From: Anisus vortex
Lineage: Eukaryota > Mollusca > Gastropoda > Planorbidae
Length of the DNA: 64,000 nucleotides
Reading direction: 5' to 3'
NCBI GenBank assembly: GCA_949126835.1
Contig: OX421497.1
Coordinates: forward strand, 6,081,354 to 6,145,353
Positions 1-11,556 of the stretch are shown one piece after another; position 1 is the stretch's first letter, and every line of letters begins with the position of its first letter. A program made the position numbers and the translations under genes. A model generated the notes under the pieces. That model had not been told where the DNA came from. It made no database searches and saw only the letters and a program-made list of their open reading frames with translations.

Positions 1-3000
1 CGACCAACAGCTGGCCATCGGGGGAAAACTCCAGGCGGCGAAAGAAGGACCTGAGGCTGTCATCGTGAAAAATTCTGAAAGACTTTGGCTTGGCCTCACT
101 CTGGACGTCTCCCGACGGACTGGGTGGAGCAAGATGGGAGGGCAGAGTCAGTTTGCTCACGTTGTTTACACAAGATTTTGAGCTTAGATTGTACAGCCGT
201 AGGGATCTGAGGATGCAAACAAAACATACATTTAACTATTGTACAGCCGTAAGGATCTGAGGATGCAAACAAAACATACATTTAACTATTGTACAGCCGT
301 AAGGATCTGAGGATGCAAACAAAACATAAATTTAACTATGGTCAACTAAACGGCACTCAATGGAAAAACAGTTTTGGCCAAGTGTGTTAAGAGTTTTGGC
401 AGAGGGTTTTGTTTTAGTTGAAGAGTGGAGATTGGTTTGTTTTGGTCAGGGACTGAAGTTTTGAGACGTTGAGGTAGAAAGCGAAAACTAGTAACTTTTA
501 GCCCTTTGTGTGTGAGCTTACATTTACTTATAAGATAGCAATGGATTCACATCACATTATGTACTCTATTATTTTGTATAAATATACATTTTATCCTAAT
601 CACAATGGAGACTTATTACTTTATTACTAGTACAAAAGAACAAGTGAAGGGAGAATACAGGAGAAATTGATACTAAAAGAGAACCACACTTGAAGATCAC
701 ACATAACAAATAACAGCTGAATATTGCACACAAGAATTGGCGTGCATAGTAGCGCGCCTAAACTGTTAAAATTGCACATAACACTAATAACAGGCGGCCA
801 TCAATAAATCATACCTGTCAGCACTAAGAGTGGCTACAAATTTGCCCAAAGGGTCAAAGGTCACTCCCTGGACATAACTCTTATGTTCATTAAACAAAGC
901 AAGCTTAGTATCTGCAACAAAAATAAAACAAAAAGAACTAAGGTTAAGAATTTTAACTGAAATACAGGTTGGTGCACACAATAAACCCAATTGTTAGGCA
1001 CATGATAAACCCAATTATCAAACACTTTTGCAGAACAAAGTGGCTGCTAACCTTTAACAACATCCCACACGATGGCACTGTTATCCACTGATCCGGACAC
1101 AAGATAGCGATTATCTTTGGACCAGCTCAAATCAGCAACATCCAGCAAATGCCCGCTGCAAAAATAAAATCCAGGTTTTTACTTGCCTGAAAAATAGCTA
1201 ACAAGCTCAATCCGCACTAAAACATTGATATTCTCATAGAATATAATATACATGGACCGCTTGCTTTAGTATTTCTGCTATATGATGACTTGAAACACTG
1301 ATTTTCGGAATGCCCGATTTTAAATAAAGTAATTGCTTCCGTTTTATTTAATCGTTATGATTTTCTCAATGAAAAATTAAAATCAAAAGTTGTACTGAGC
1401 CGAAACATTTATAGATCAGTGTTGTGTGCGCACGGAAAAAGAACATAAGCTCTAAAAATAGAGCAGGCGGTCCATCTTATTATAGTCAATGATAATAGGA
1501 TTAATAGGCCTACAAGTATTCATTTAAAGTCGAAAAAAATGCAATTCAATAAAACGGAACTTGTATGACAATTACTTTACTTAGAATGGGGAATTTCAAA
1601 AAAAGAAGATAATAGCATTAAAAACTTACGCAAGCGGTCCATGTATATTATAGTCTATGGATATTCTATAGTTTTTTTGGTGTTTTTTTTTAAAAACCTA
1701 TTTGAGAGTTTTAGTTTTTTTTCTCAGCACCTGCGAGTGGTACTCCAGGATTGGAGTGCTTCTGTGTGTGAGGGGTCCATTTCTTGCCACCCACAGAGCT
1801 CTCCAAATAGTTATGACACTCATTTGTGTCTTTTTATTTTTAAATTTAGATTCTGGGAATACTCTGTGGAATCCTGGATCCAGGCATTGCACTTCCTGTC
1901 TCTTTGCCACCAACACAAGAGCTGTTGTGATCGTTACTTAATTAAATTTGTTGTGTTGTTTCAGTGTTTCCCTTTTTAAAATTGTTAAGAGTGCTGGCCC
2001 CCTATGTTGCCACCCCAGAATTCCCCAGCGTGCCTGTTGTGACATGGTCTACTACTTGATGTGTGTCTCATGTTGTATCGAATAAAAGCCTTGTGTTAAA
2101 ATACTAAAGATGTTTGGACATTCCTTATTAGCGTGCTAATATACTACAAGAGCCCTATACTATAACAAGAGGTGCGCAAAAACCTCTATACAGGGTAGTG
2201 CAATCTGAACCTCTGCTGAACAGCACCACAAAGGGGGTATATGTTTTACACACCTGGATTAAACACTATGCACAACCCACTATTAGTCACCTTTTACGAC
2301 ATGCAAGCGGGACTAAGCAGTGGAATTATTCATCCACCTGGTCATTTCCAAGACATTGATAACAAACTGTATATTGATGCATGGCATTCTATTTACGAAC
2401 CGTAATGTTTTGTGGCACACCCAGGACTCTTTGTCTTCTTCGACTTCGTCTTCCGCAAATATATTATTGGCAGGGGTTGAAACATCACTCAATTTCCACA
2501 GGATTATTGCAGTATCTTGAAAAAGAAAGGAATTGAAACAGCAAAGAATAAAACAAGTTCTCGTTTAGGGATCTTGCACATTTATTTTACATTGTGTCAA
2601 AGTGTTTATATCAAATCAGTACTTTTAACTTCTTAGTTTGAAATTTGAAACCATTTCTTTAAGGTCTTTATAACTAAATTGCAACAGCTTTACAGCAAAT
2701 AAATATTAGGAGATGGTGTATCTGGCTGGTCCTGCAGTTAGTTCACAGGACGGTCAACAAAATAGCCCAGGTTTTAGCCCTGCCGCCAACCAATCCCTGC
2801 CGTTCTGCAGGAGTTTTGGGTGGAAGAAACATCTGTAATCTTATAAATCAAAAACAAATCATACACATGGTTTAAGGTGCTAGGTAGACTTAGGAATGGC
2901 TTAGAGCCACACAAAAAAAACATTGCTGCAATTCTGATAGTTTGTTTATTTTTATTGTCTTTCTTAATGTACACTGCATTATAATTAAACCAAATTTCAA

Positions 3001-4980
3001 CTGGTTTGATCAATTTAAAAAAAATCTTATTTGATTCATAGAGAATATGATTTGTATTTTTAAATGACTCACCATCTCCAGCAGTAGCTAAAAGTTCTCC
3101 TGCAATAAAAAAAAAAGATATATTGAGTTATAAGTTAACTTAAAAATGAAAGAAAGACTTTTTATAAAAAAAAGCACATTATATATGTGAAAAATCATCT
3201 TCGAGTTGAAACCAAAGCACAACCATTTAACAATTCTTTTATTTTTATTTTCATGATTAATATTCGTTTTGAAAAATGCGTGGAAATCTGCAAACTGTTT
3301 TCTTTCTTTCAATGACGTTACACTCTATACAAAATTATTTCTTGTAGTTTCTCAAGAAAAAAATAAGTATTCCGGTCCCTGTTTAGTTTGTGTATCCACA
3401 GCTGTCGTGAATTTTCTGTGCTATTAAACTTGAGTCTTTTTTTGGAGGTTTAATTTGCTAGTTTGATTTGTAGATAGTTTCAAACTGTTAAGACAATAAC
3501 AGTGTGCGTAAAAGTAATGGCTACTGTAGTTTCACAATTGACAAGTCTTAATGAGGCCTGACCTTTTGGGTTCAATGCGTACATGAACTTCCGGTTTATT
3601 TCCGGTAACGGTAACACACTTTAAATTATGTTTTTGTCTTTTTTCAAGCATAGCTTTTAGAAATATACAAAGGCTACAAGATTAGATATGAGGAATCTGT
3701 TTTTAACATCACAAGTATGTGATAATTAATAGTCAGCATGTTCGTCGCATTAATGTTCAAAATCAATTTTTTTCTTTCAGTAACATCTTTTGGAAATGAT
3801 TTTATCCACAACATCTTTTCTTACTCGCTGAACAACCAGGAACTCAGCACATAGGCATGTTTTATTAGTAAACTAGCTACATTACCCGGCGTTGCCCGGG
3901 TGAAAAAATATACGACAGTATAAGGTGCAGATAAATATTTTATAAACTACAATAAAAAGAAAGCTATAAATCTAATATTTAAATTATTTTTTTTACTGAA
4001 GACTTTTAGGAAACTAATTTAAAATAAATATTGTAGTCGGCTAAAAAAAAGGGAAGTATTTTTATTTAACAAAAATCTAAATTGCCTGTAGATTTACAAT
4101 GTCTTTTGTTTTTAAAAAGTTTGAAAAATAATTGTAGAAAAAAAGGTAAAGTCTTACTGGAAAATCAAACCCGGGTCGCCCGCATTGCAGTCCGCTACGT
4201 TAACCACTGAGCTAGCGAAGACACATGCCCGATGTGAAAAATTATTAGACAGAATATAGGTCTAGGTCTAAATAGGTCAGTGATACAAACTCACGAGTTT
4301 TCAAATTGACCAATGGGGATCCGCGGGGACACAAACACGATCTTTTTATATATATAGATGAACAAATAGGACTGGAAGTTTTTGGAATGTATTGACCTAT
4401 TAGGTTCACCATGCATGGATAATCTTTAAGACTTGTCAATAGGGAAGAGAAGAAAGGCATGTGGTAAGGTCTATGGCTATTGAACGATTGTTATTAAATT
4501 TCAATGAAATATTTTTCAACAAAACACCAACCATTTTTTGAGAACCTAACAACATTAACTGTTGCTGTGTGCCTTCTCAAGTTAGACAAAAACTCTATAA
4601 CTGCTTTCCCTTCTGTGTCCAGTGTCATTTGCCAAACCTGTCAGAAAAATTGTTTTTTAAAAGTACAAGTTAGAAAAATTCATTCAGTTGAATTTAGATT
4701 GTAAAAGAAATTTTTCATGAACAAAATATATTTTTTTTTGCAATAAGAAAAAATATTTTAAATGAAGTTGCACAAGTAATTTTTTTAAAAGTTCATAAAA
4801 CTAAAAAAAAAAAAAGTTGAATGATTAAGTCGAATGATTTTTACCCTGACAACTTTATCCACACCTCCGCTTGCAAGCCTCTGTATAGACCATTGGCCTG
4901 GCTGAAAATCGACACTGTAGACAGGATCCCGCTCATGCCATGAAAACTCTGGTGTTATCACCTTCATGATCAATGCAAGC
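1..4980 (-). CDS. CHAF1B: Chromatin assembly factor 1 subunit B (p60), 5' part, partial
   Basis: CAF-1 p60 is a nuclear WD40-propeller subunit of the complex that deposits H3-H4 behind replication forks. Minus-strand coding exons, each with GT-AG borders and matching phase: 4845-4967 (ATG at 4967; exon reaches 4980, where an acceptor implies a 5'UTR intron), 4532-4637, 3073-3099 (a 27-nt microexon), 2401-2515, 1052-1155, 815-911 and 1-206 (cut by the window edge). Together they give about 259 residues. Family-typical stretches are the start [40 protein letters not shown] across the microexon, and [20 protein letters not shown]. The last exon reads [20 protein letters not shown], also typical of the family. 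The C-terminal half lies outside the window. Introns hold a MITE, SINE-like pieces and AT-rich DNA; intron 1660-2400 has an AATAAA near 2083 on the plus strand but no recognisable gene. The assignment rests on recognised family sequence, not a search. Confidence 0.93.
191..340. repeat. 50-bp tandem triplication across a CHAF1B intron-exon border
   Basis: Three near-identical 50-bp units (191-240, 241-290, 291-340) differ at only a few bases. Each contains the same CCTCAG acceptor on the minus strand followed by the first bases of the exon. Only the unit nearest the exon (acceptor just above 206) leads into open frame; using an upstream unit would add 50 nt and a TAA in the CHAF1B frame. Confidence 0.9.
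1235..1659. mobile_element. Inverted-repeat MITE, family 1, copy 1
   Basis: The element lies in a CHAF1B intron. The ends are inverted copies (CATAGA..ATATACATGGACCG at left, its complement at right) and are flanked by a perfect 8-bp direct repeat GATATTCT (1227-1234 and 1660-1667). An extra internal right end with GCGGTCCATCTTATTATAGT lies at about 1465-1487. The same family recurs at 41785, 54829, 58711 and 60529. No transposase is present. An 8-bp duplication suggests a hAT-like transposase, but this is inference. Confidence 0.82.
2710..2800 (+). repeat. tRNA-head SINE fragment, family B
   Basis: The motif GGCTGGTCCTGCAGTTAGTT followed by a CAGGACGGTCAAC-like block resembles the start of a tRNA-derived SINE. 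It matches 31110-31190 on the plus strand and 57345-57420 on the minus strand. It lies within a CHAF1B intron. The 3' limit is unclear. Confidence 0.45.
3870..4345 (-). repeat. tRNA-related SINE-like element in a CHAF1B intron
   Basis: On the minus strand there is a tRNA-like head near 4215-4150 with an A-box-like TAGCTCAGTGG and a B-box-like GGGTTTGATTTT. The element ends at about 3870 in a GC-rich motif, ACCCGGGCAACGCCGGGTAA, set in AT-rich DNA. The right part includes a TATATATATAAAAAGATCGT stretch. The motif is one often seen in invertebrate repeats, but I cannot name the family. This is not a functional tRNA: the cloverleaf is not convincing. Confidence 0.5.
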
Positions 4981-5081
4981 CTGCACAAAAACAAGTTTAT
5001 TTATTTGAAACGTATAAATAATCATAATTATAATCACTATTGGTATAAATATAATCATCATTTTATATAATGACCCTTATA

Positions 5082-5663
5082 CAGGGTGGGCCAATAAAAT
5101 GTTACCACTTTTTAATCATACACAAGTTTTCAAAATTCAAAGGGCGAATGACATAAAGATGAAGTTTGGTTTGGGCCCAGAATCTTATATTCTGCCTATT
5201 AACATGTCCATTGAGGTGGAAATGTGGTTTGTCACTGAAAAAAATCAGATCCAACAAAACTGTGTGATCTTCAATGCGTTGACTGATGTTTCTACAAAAG
5301 TTTAGTATATCTTCTCTATTTGCTGCTGTCTGAGCTTGCACAATCTTAATTCTGTGGGGAAACAGATGAAGGTCTGTGTTCAGTATGCGTCTAACGGTGG
5401 TCATACGTTTGTTTCCCTGAACTTCTGCAGAAAACGGAAAGTCAATTGTGAATAGTCCCTGAGTGTGGGTTACCGATTTTAATTCCAAATATGCTACCAC
5501 CATCTTCACTCTCTCCTCCACAGTATATTGCTTTTGATCCATTGGGGTGAGAATTCAGTGTTTCATTGTTAAATAAAATATTCTTGAAAATGAAACAAAA
5601 ATCTTTGTAATTTGGAAAATTGTAAGAATATAAAAAGTGGTAACATTTTATTGGCCCACCCTG
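5082..5663 (-). mobile_element. Internally deleted Tc1/mariner-type transposon
   Basis: The terminal inverted repeats are at least 33 bp and perfect, beginning CAGGGTGGGCCAATAAAATG, and are flanked by TA dinucleotides (5080-5081, 5664-5665), the target typical of IS630/Tc1/mariner. At 582 bp the element is well short of a full copy (about 1.2-1.5 kb). It carries a shortened transposase relic on the minus strand. It lies just upstream of the CHAF1B start-codon exon. Confidence 0.88.
5102..5542 (-). pseudogene. Truncated Tc1/mariner-family transposase
   Basis: An open frame of 146 residues. It starts with a helix-turn-helix-like MDQKQYTVEERVKMVVAYLE, jumps directly to a middle region, and ends with LLDLIFFSDKPHFHLNGHVN, which resembles the block around the second catalytic aspartate in IS630/Tc1/mariner transposases (SDE-x-HFHL-x-G). 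The acidic residue usually seen after SD is replaced by K, and the C-terminal catalytic part is missing, with the frame running into the left inverted repeat. It is almost certainly inactive. Any mobility would need a transposase from elsewhere. Confidence 0.8.
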
Positions 5664-8320
5664 TATATACATATATATATACAGGGGCGAAGCCAGAAAT
5701 TTTTTCCAGGGGAGGGCTGAACTTTCGTGTGACAAATATTTCACCCCTGCACATAATATATTGTAGCATGTCCAAAGCCCCCTGTCAAAATGGTGGAATT
5801 CCACTGTTAGACTGCAGTGGTTGACTTTAACAGGCCGTTGCATTTAATGTAATGCATATTTGTTAAGTCTGAGAGAATGAAAGTTTAAAATATATGTATG
5901 GACAAAAAGTTTATGTTGTTTTTGTGTAAAAAATGTGAGTATTTTGCAAACAATAATGGATAAACCCGACCAAAACACCTTCCGACTGGCGTGACACAAA
6001 ATGGCACTGTAATATGTAGGGCTTTGCGTTATACCTGCTCTCTTGCAATGTGAATACCAAAGTCATTTTTCATTGGATGATAACCAAATTTTGGGAGCAA
6101 TTAGAGGAAACCTTACTGAGCAGTTTAGTATGTGTATATATGTAAATAGTTTTAAATTTGTGTCATATTTTCTGTTTAAATTCTAAGTTATTGAGAGCCA
6201 ACATTTCCTAACTATACATATATCGTTAGAATCTGTATTCTTTCAGCTTTTTAGTGATATAATTTTTATGTTAGGATGTTGTGATCTCGCTTTGGTATTA
6301 AGCCACGAAGTTGGGTACCCTAATTGAAATGACGCCTGGTCTTTGCATAGCCTTGTTATTTATATATGCAAATCATAATTTCATAAGGAAATGTCTATCC
6401 AATTAATAAGTGCAGGGCATTCTCATGAGAGTGATGCAAAAATTATGAAAATCGTACAGAAAATAAGAAAGTTATGACAATTTTTAATATTGGCCAATCG
6501 GCTTGCAATTTATTTTGCATAAAATATGCAAATTTTATGCAAATTAGGCAATTTTTACATGCCGTGTGGAGTTTTTGAGCGCACCATTGGATTCGGCATG
6601 TCTTTTTCTTTCAGGATACCAAATTTTATCAGTTTTTAATAACAAATGATGATGATAACTAAAAAACACTTGCTTATTTTTGTTAAAATTGAACTCCAAT
6701 GAACGGTGCCATAAAATTCTTGTTGTTCTGAGCCAAAAATGTTCTAAAAATGGTCAAAATTTACAGTCTTTAATTACACATAACTCGCTTATTATTTGTC
6801 CGAATTTTAAAAATCAAAGTGTTCTGTGATCAGCTTTCTGAGATCTATTCAGAAAACACAATAATTCAAGTAGAATTTAATAAACAAAAAAGCATGTGGA
6901 CATGCTATATATTGTGTTGTTTGTTTTTCCTATTGATCGCTTTTATGCTTGTCCACTATTATTATTTTTTTACCCCACCCCAACCAAAACATGTCAACAT
7001 TTTTTTTTTTTTTTGGCTTTTAAGTCATAATAAGGTAATAAGGCATTTTTTTTACTATAACTAGGTCTAGGCCTATGAGTTAAATTTTAGAAATTAATCA
7101 TGTTTACTTGCATTGGAATTTAATAAATAATTAGGCCTATATAGGCCTATATTTACTATATTATATTATTTATATAAAAAATATAAACATAGCCTACACT
7201 ATAATTATAATGTCTATAACAGACTAGCCTGACTAGGATATAACAGTATATGAATTATATGCAAAACAAACGGCAAACACATATATATATTTTATATAAA
7301 TATACACAAATTTCAATAAATCATTAATAAATGAAAATTTAAACCAATTGATCAGACCAATGCCAATATATAATTAATAATATATGTTTTAGTAGTACTA
7401 ATCACTAAATTCACTAGACCTACTATTGGTGGGATCAAATACAATTTTAACAAATTTGTCATTCTTATAAACTATAAACATCAATTTGATGAGCATAACT
7501 GGCATTATAGGCTAACGCACAAGTTTGGCATAACTGGCATTATAACGCACAAGTTTGGCATAACAATAAGTAATTAAGTTCAATAACATGTAGGCTATGG
7601 GAGCTATAGTATATGCCTTGATTTTTATTTTGAAATCACTGGCATGTATTACTAGTATTAGTTTCTTTTAGGAATTTTTTGTATAGGCCTACAGTCCTAC
7701 ACTTATTGAAAAGCCCCTGTAAGTCAGGTTAGTTTAAAAAGACTTTTCATACATAAGTATGATAAGTGTATCATATTATTATTACATTATAATATAATAT
7801 GTTAGATTGTGTAGTCTTGTATGCACAGTGTTATCATATTGTTTAGTCTATATTATATCAACTTGGCCTTGGCCTATGGCCTATGCCCTATGCCTATGCC
7901 TCTATAGTCTATATCTATAGGATCGTATTAGGCCTAAGACTAAGTATTATATATGTCAATAAATAAGAATGATGAATGAGTCAATGTCAATGTGCACAGA
8001 CTCAGACAGCAAAGTTATCAGATCATAGATGATAGAATTAGATAGAATAGATCTAGATCAATATCAATAGACACAATTTCAAATTTGTTAGAAATGATTT
8101 TGTGTGAGTTTGGGTGAATATATGTATAAAAAGTAGACTATAATCCTATAAAATGAAGTCTTACCCTTACCAAGTCCAAGTAGGCTACTACAAATACATA
8201 GTACTACTTCTACTACTGACTACTGTCTAACTAAAACAAAAACGGAAAACATACAAATACTAATTAATACACTAATTACTAATAAAACATTAAATTTAAG
8301 AATCAAGAAGAAAAAACTTA
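5664..8320. other. AT-rich spacer without recognised gene
   Basis: Very AT-rich DNA upstream of CHAF1B. Positions 5683-5830 start with CAGGGGCGAAGCCAGAAATT, resembling the end of a transposon, but no partner end was found. From 7050 to 7950 the palindrome AGGCCT and words like GGCCTATG are crowded. No coding frame here looks real. Confidence 0.5.
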
Positions 8321-8620
8321 CGCCTTAGTCCTTAGTCCTTGATTATCAAAGATATTGATTGTGCTTTTTTTTTATTTATCGTGTTCGTATAAAAGATTAT
8401 TGCGTAATACTTTAATGTTATGATAATATGTATTTTTATAGTAGGCTATATCCAATAGATGAAATTATACGCAAAGGATGTACCGTTAGCATATAAAATG
8501 AATTCCAGTTTTGTTTTTAATTTAATAAAATATATTTACAATTCGACTTCGCGCGTAGTCATTTCAAAAAGCGAACGGGAGCGGGGACACGGAACTGACT
8601 TCTAAATTTAACAATAAATA
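8321..8620 (-). promoter_or_regulatory. Candidate CHAF1B promoter and non-coding first exon
   Basis: The start-codon exon has an acceptor at its 5' side (4981-4982), so a UTR exon must lie to the right. A good donor (AAGGC|GTAAGT on the minus strand) sits at 8320-8321, and a short CpG-containing patch (TTCGCGCGTAG, CGGGAGCGGGG) at 8548-8590 stands out in AT-rich DNA. This is inference only; another donor could be used. Confidence 0.25.
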
Positions 8621-8919
8621 TATAGCTCAGTGAGACACAATAAAAAAAATTGCCTGTAAATATGACAGCTCTTATTCCCTGCGAGCAATTTATAACTTGT
8701 TAATACAGATTCATCAAGCCAACAAGCATACTCCGTAATTTCTATTTCTGCATTGTCTATATGTAATTTAGATATCTATAACTCTATACAGATCTATTTG
8801 TCCTTTTTTTTTGTTCCATTATAATAGGCTATATCAATTATAGAATAACACGAGCAAAGACCTTTCCCACAATATTGAGGAGGGAAATGCCCCTGTAATT
8901 ATTACAGTCACTTACACAT

Positions 8920-10275
8920 GTTGTTCTAAAGAAACTGCAAAAGCTCGCTGAGAGAGTCTATCCCGAATCACAGTGCGGATTCCGAGCAGAAAGGTACGTC
9001 AACAATCGATATGATCTTCTCACTAAAACAACTCCAAGAAAAGTGCCGAGAGTAACATATGCCCCTCTATCTGGCTTTCATTGATCTGACAAAGGCTTTC
9101 GACCTGGTCAGCAGAGATGGACTCTTTACAATCTTGGCAAAGGTTAGCTGCCCACCAAACCTGCTGAAGATAATACAGTCATTCCACGATGGAATGAAAG
9201 GCACAGTGCCTTATGAAGGGTCAACTTCGACCGCATTTGACATCCTCAGCGGAGTCAAACAGGGTTGTGTCCTTGCCCCAACACTCTTTGGCATCATTTT
9301 GTAAGCCTGTTGAGACATGCCTTTGGAACTTCAACCGAGGGGGTTTATCTACACACCCGTTCTGATGGTAAACTATTCAACCTGGCCAGGCTTAAGTCTA
9401 AGAGGAAGATACGGGAGACCGTGATTAGGGACGTGCTTTTTGTAGATGACGCTGTCTTAGCCACACACACAGAGGCAGAACTGCAAAGTCTAATGGACCG
9501 CTTTGGCAAGGCCGCTAGCGACTTTGGCCTCACTATCAGCCTAAAAAAGACTAATGTGATGGCCCAGGAAGCTGATTCTCCCAAACTTACCATCAACGAC
9601 TGCAAACTTGAGGCTGTGGAGCATTACACATACCTTGGCTCCAACATCACTAGCAACCTATCTCTAGATGTAGAGCTCAACACAAGGATCGGCAAGGCCT
9701 CCACAACACTGGCCAGACTATCACACAGAGTGTGGAACAACAAAAAGCTGACCATAAGAACCAAGGTTGTAGTGTACCGTGCATGTGTGTTAAGCACTCT
9801 ACTCTATGCCAGCGAAACCTGGACCCTAGACTCTAGTCAAGAGAAGAGATTGAGTGCTTTTCACATGCGCTGCCTCCGACGTATACTCAGGATCTCCTGG
9901 CAGGACCATGTCACGAACAACGAGGTGCTGAAGCAGGCTGGGATGCCAAGTATGCCTACTCTGATCCGCCAACGCCGGCTCAGATGGTTGGGACATGTGT
10001 GTAGGATGGACGATGTCAGAATACCCAAAGACATCCTATACTCTGAACTAGCCAGAGGAAAGAGGACTGCAGGCCGGCCCCACCTCCGTTTTAGGGATGT
10101 CTGCAAGAGAGACATGAAAGCCCTAGCCATGGACATAAACAGCTGGGAGGAACTTGACAAGGACAGGTCCAGTTGGAGACGAGCGCTGACCTCCGGACTG
10201 GAAGCAGTAGAAAGAAACCTGCAACGGCTCGCTGACGAGAAGCGCACCAGAAGGAAGGTGAACGATTCAGAATAG
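8920..10275 (+). pseudogene. RTE-like LINE reverse transcriptase, broken
   Basis: This is the 3' part of a non-LTR retrotransposon polymerase, with no endonuclease domain in view. The first block (about 8920-9050) matches reverse-transcriptase fingers (KLQKLAERVYPESQCGF) but needs a frame change near 8993 and has a TAA at 9056, just before MPLYLAFIDLTKAFDLVSRD. A second frameshift lies near 9300, after SGVKQGCVLAPTLFG. The rest is open to 10275: VLFVDDAVLATHTEAELQSL carries the catalytic F-x-DD. Next come the thumb-like YTYLGSNITSNLSLDVELNT and the typical tail RLRWLGHVCRMDD. RTE (BovB-like) is the likely clade; CR1/Jockey is an alternative. The damage makes it a dead copy. Confidence 0.88.
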
Positions 10276-10820
10276 TTTCACGTGTTGTTTTTGTTGTTGT
10301 TTTCTTTTATTGTTGTTTTTGTTGTTTTTTTTGGGTCAGAAGTTAACTAAAAGAGACGATTAAAAGGACAGCTCACTGTTATGACCATGTAGGCCTAGTG
10401 TTCGCACTATAGGTTCTAAAATAATATATGTAGGCCTACTCTTAGAAGTAAAAAAGAAAAAGCGAAGAATACAAGACAAAATAAATCACAATGACAATGT
10501 GAAGCTAAAGACACATTGAATGGCCGATGTAATATAATAATATGTAGACTGTAGACTATAAGCAGACCCTAGGACTTTTTGCTTTGCAATTTCTGCTATT
10601 TGATGACTCGGAGAATCCTGTTTCGCAATTTCCCAATCAGACCCAATTTAGGCCTCTATACTTAATTAAGTTCGGTATTATTTACGGTATTTTTTATAGA
10701 TTCACGTTCGGTAGCCTATTTATATTAGTGGTTAGGTTTATTAGTAATTCGATCGATATGATTTTCTTTTAATGAAAAAACTACTGTATGGCTATGTCTG
10801 TTGATGGTTTTTAAATTAAA
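10276..10820. other. LINE tail and AT-rich spacer
   Basis: After the LINE stop there is a T/G-rich tract (10276-10330), then AT-rich DNA with two TAGGCCTA-type words near 10391 and 10432. At 10585-10640 a short stretch (TTTCTGCTATTTGATGACTC) matches the interior of MITE family 1, so a decayed copy may lie here. No gene is seen. Confidence 0.4.
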
Positions 10821-11556
10821 GATAAATTAAAGGATATTAAAGGTAAATTAAAGGATATTAACGGTAAATTAAAGGATATTAAAGGTAAATTAAAGGATAT
10901 TAAAGGTAAATTAAAGGATATTAAAGGTAAATTAAAGGATATTAAAGGTAAATTAAAGGATATTAAAGGTAAATTAAAGGATATTAAAGGAAAAATTAGA
11001 TATTAAAGGTAAATTAAAGGATATTAAAGGTAAATTAAAGGATATTAAAGGTAAATTAAAGGATATTAAAGGTAAATTAAAGGATATTAAAGGTAAATTA
11101 AAGGATATTAAAGGTAAATTAAAGGATATTAAAGGTAAATTAAAGGATATTAAAGGTAAATTAAAGGATATTAAAGGTAAATTAAAGGATATTAAAGGTA
11201 AATTAAAGGATATTAAAGGTAAATTAAAGGATATTAAAGGAAAAATTAGATATTAAAGGTAAATTAAAGGATATTAAAGGTAAATTAAAGGATATTAAAG
11301 GTAAATTAAAGGATATTAAAGGTAAATTAAAGGATATTAAAGGTAAATTAAAGGATATTAAAGGTAAATTAAAGGATATTAAAGGTAAATTAAAGGATAT
11401 TAAAGGTAAATTAAAGGATATTAAAGGTAAATTAAAGGATATTAAAGGTAAATTAAAGGATATTAAAGGTAAATTAAAGGATATTAAAGGTAAAAAAGGA
11501 TATTAAAGGTAAATTAAAGGATATTAAAGGTAAATTAAAGGATATTAAAGGTAAAT
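10821..11556. repeat. 21-bp satellite array with 250-bp higher-order period
   Basis: About 35 copies of the unit GGATATTAAAGGTAAATTAA(A), almost without variation. Shortened variant units occur at 10991 and 11241 (AAAAATTAGATATT) and another at 11491 (TAAAAAAGG), exactly 250 bp apart, showing amplification of a 12-unit block. The array is entirely A/T/G on this strand apart from its edges and encodes nothing plausible. Confidence 0.95.

Noticed and set aside
1700..2110. Solo LTR in a CHAF1B intron
   Set aside because: AATAAA and TG/CA-like words are present, but no flanking duplication or second copy was found.
4150..4215. Possible tRNA gene on the minus strand
   Set aside because: Boxes are present but the arms do not fold well and the flanks belong to a dispersed repeat.
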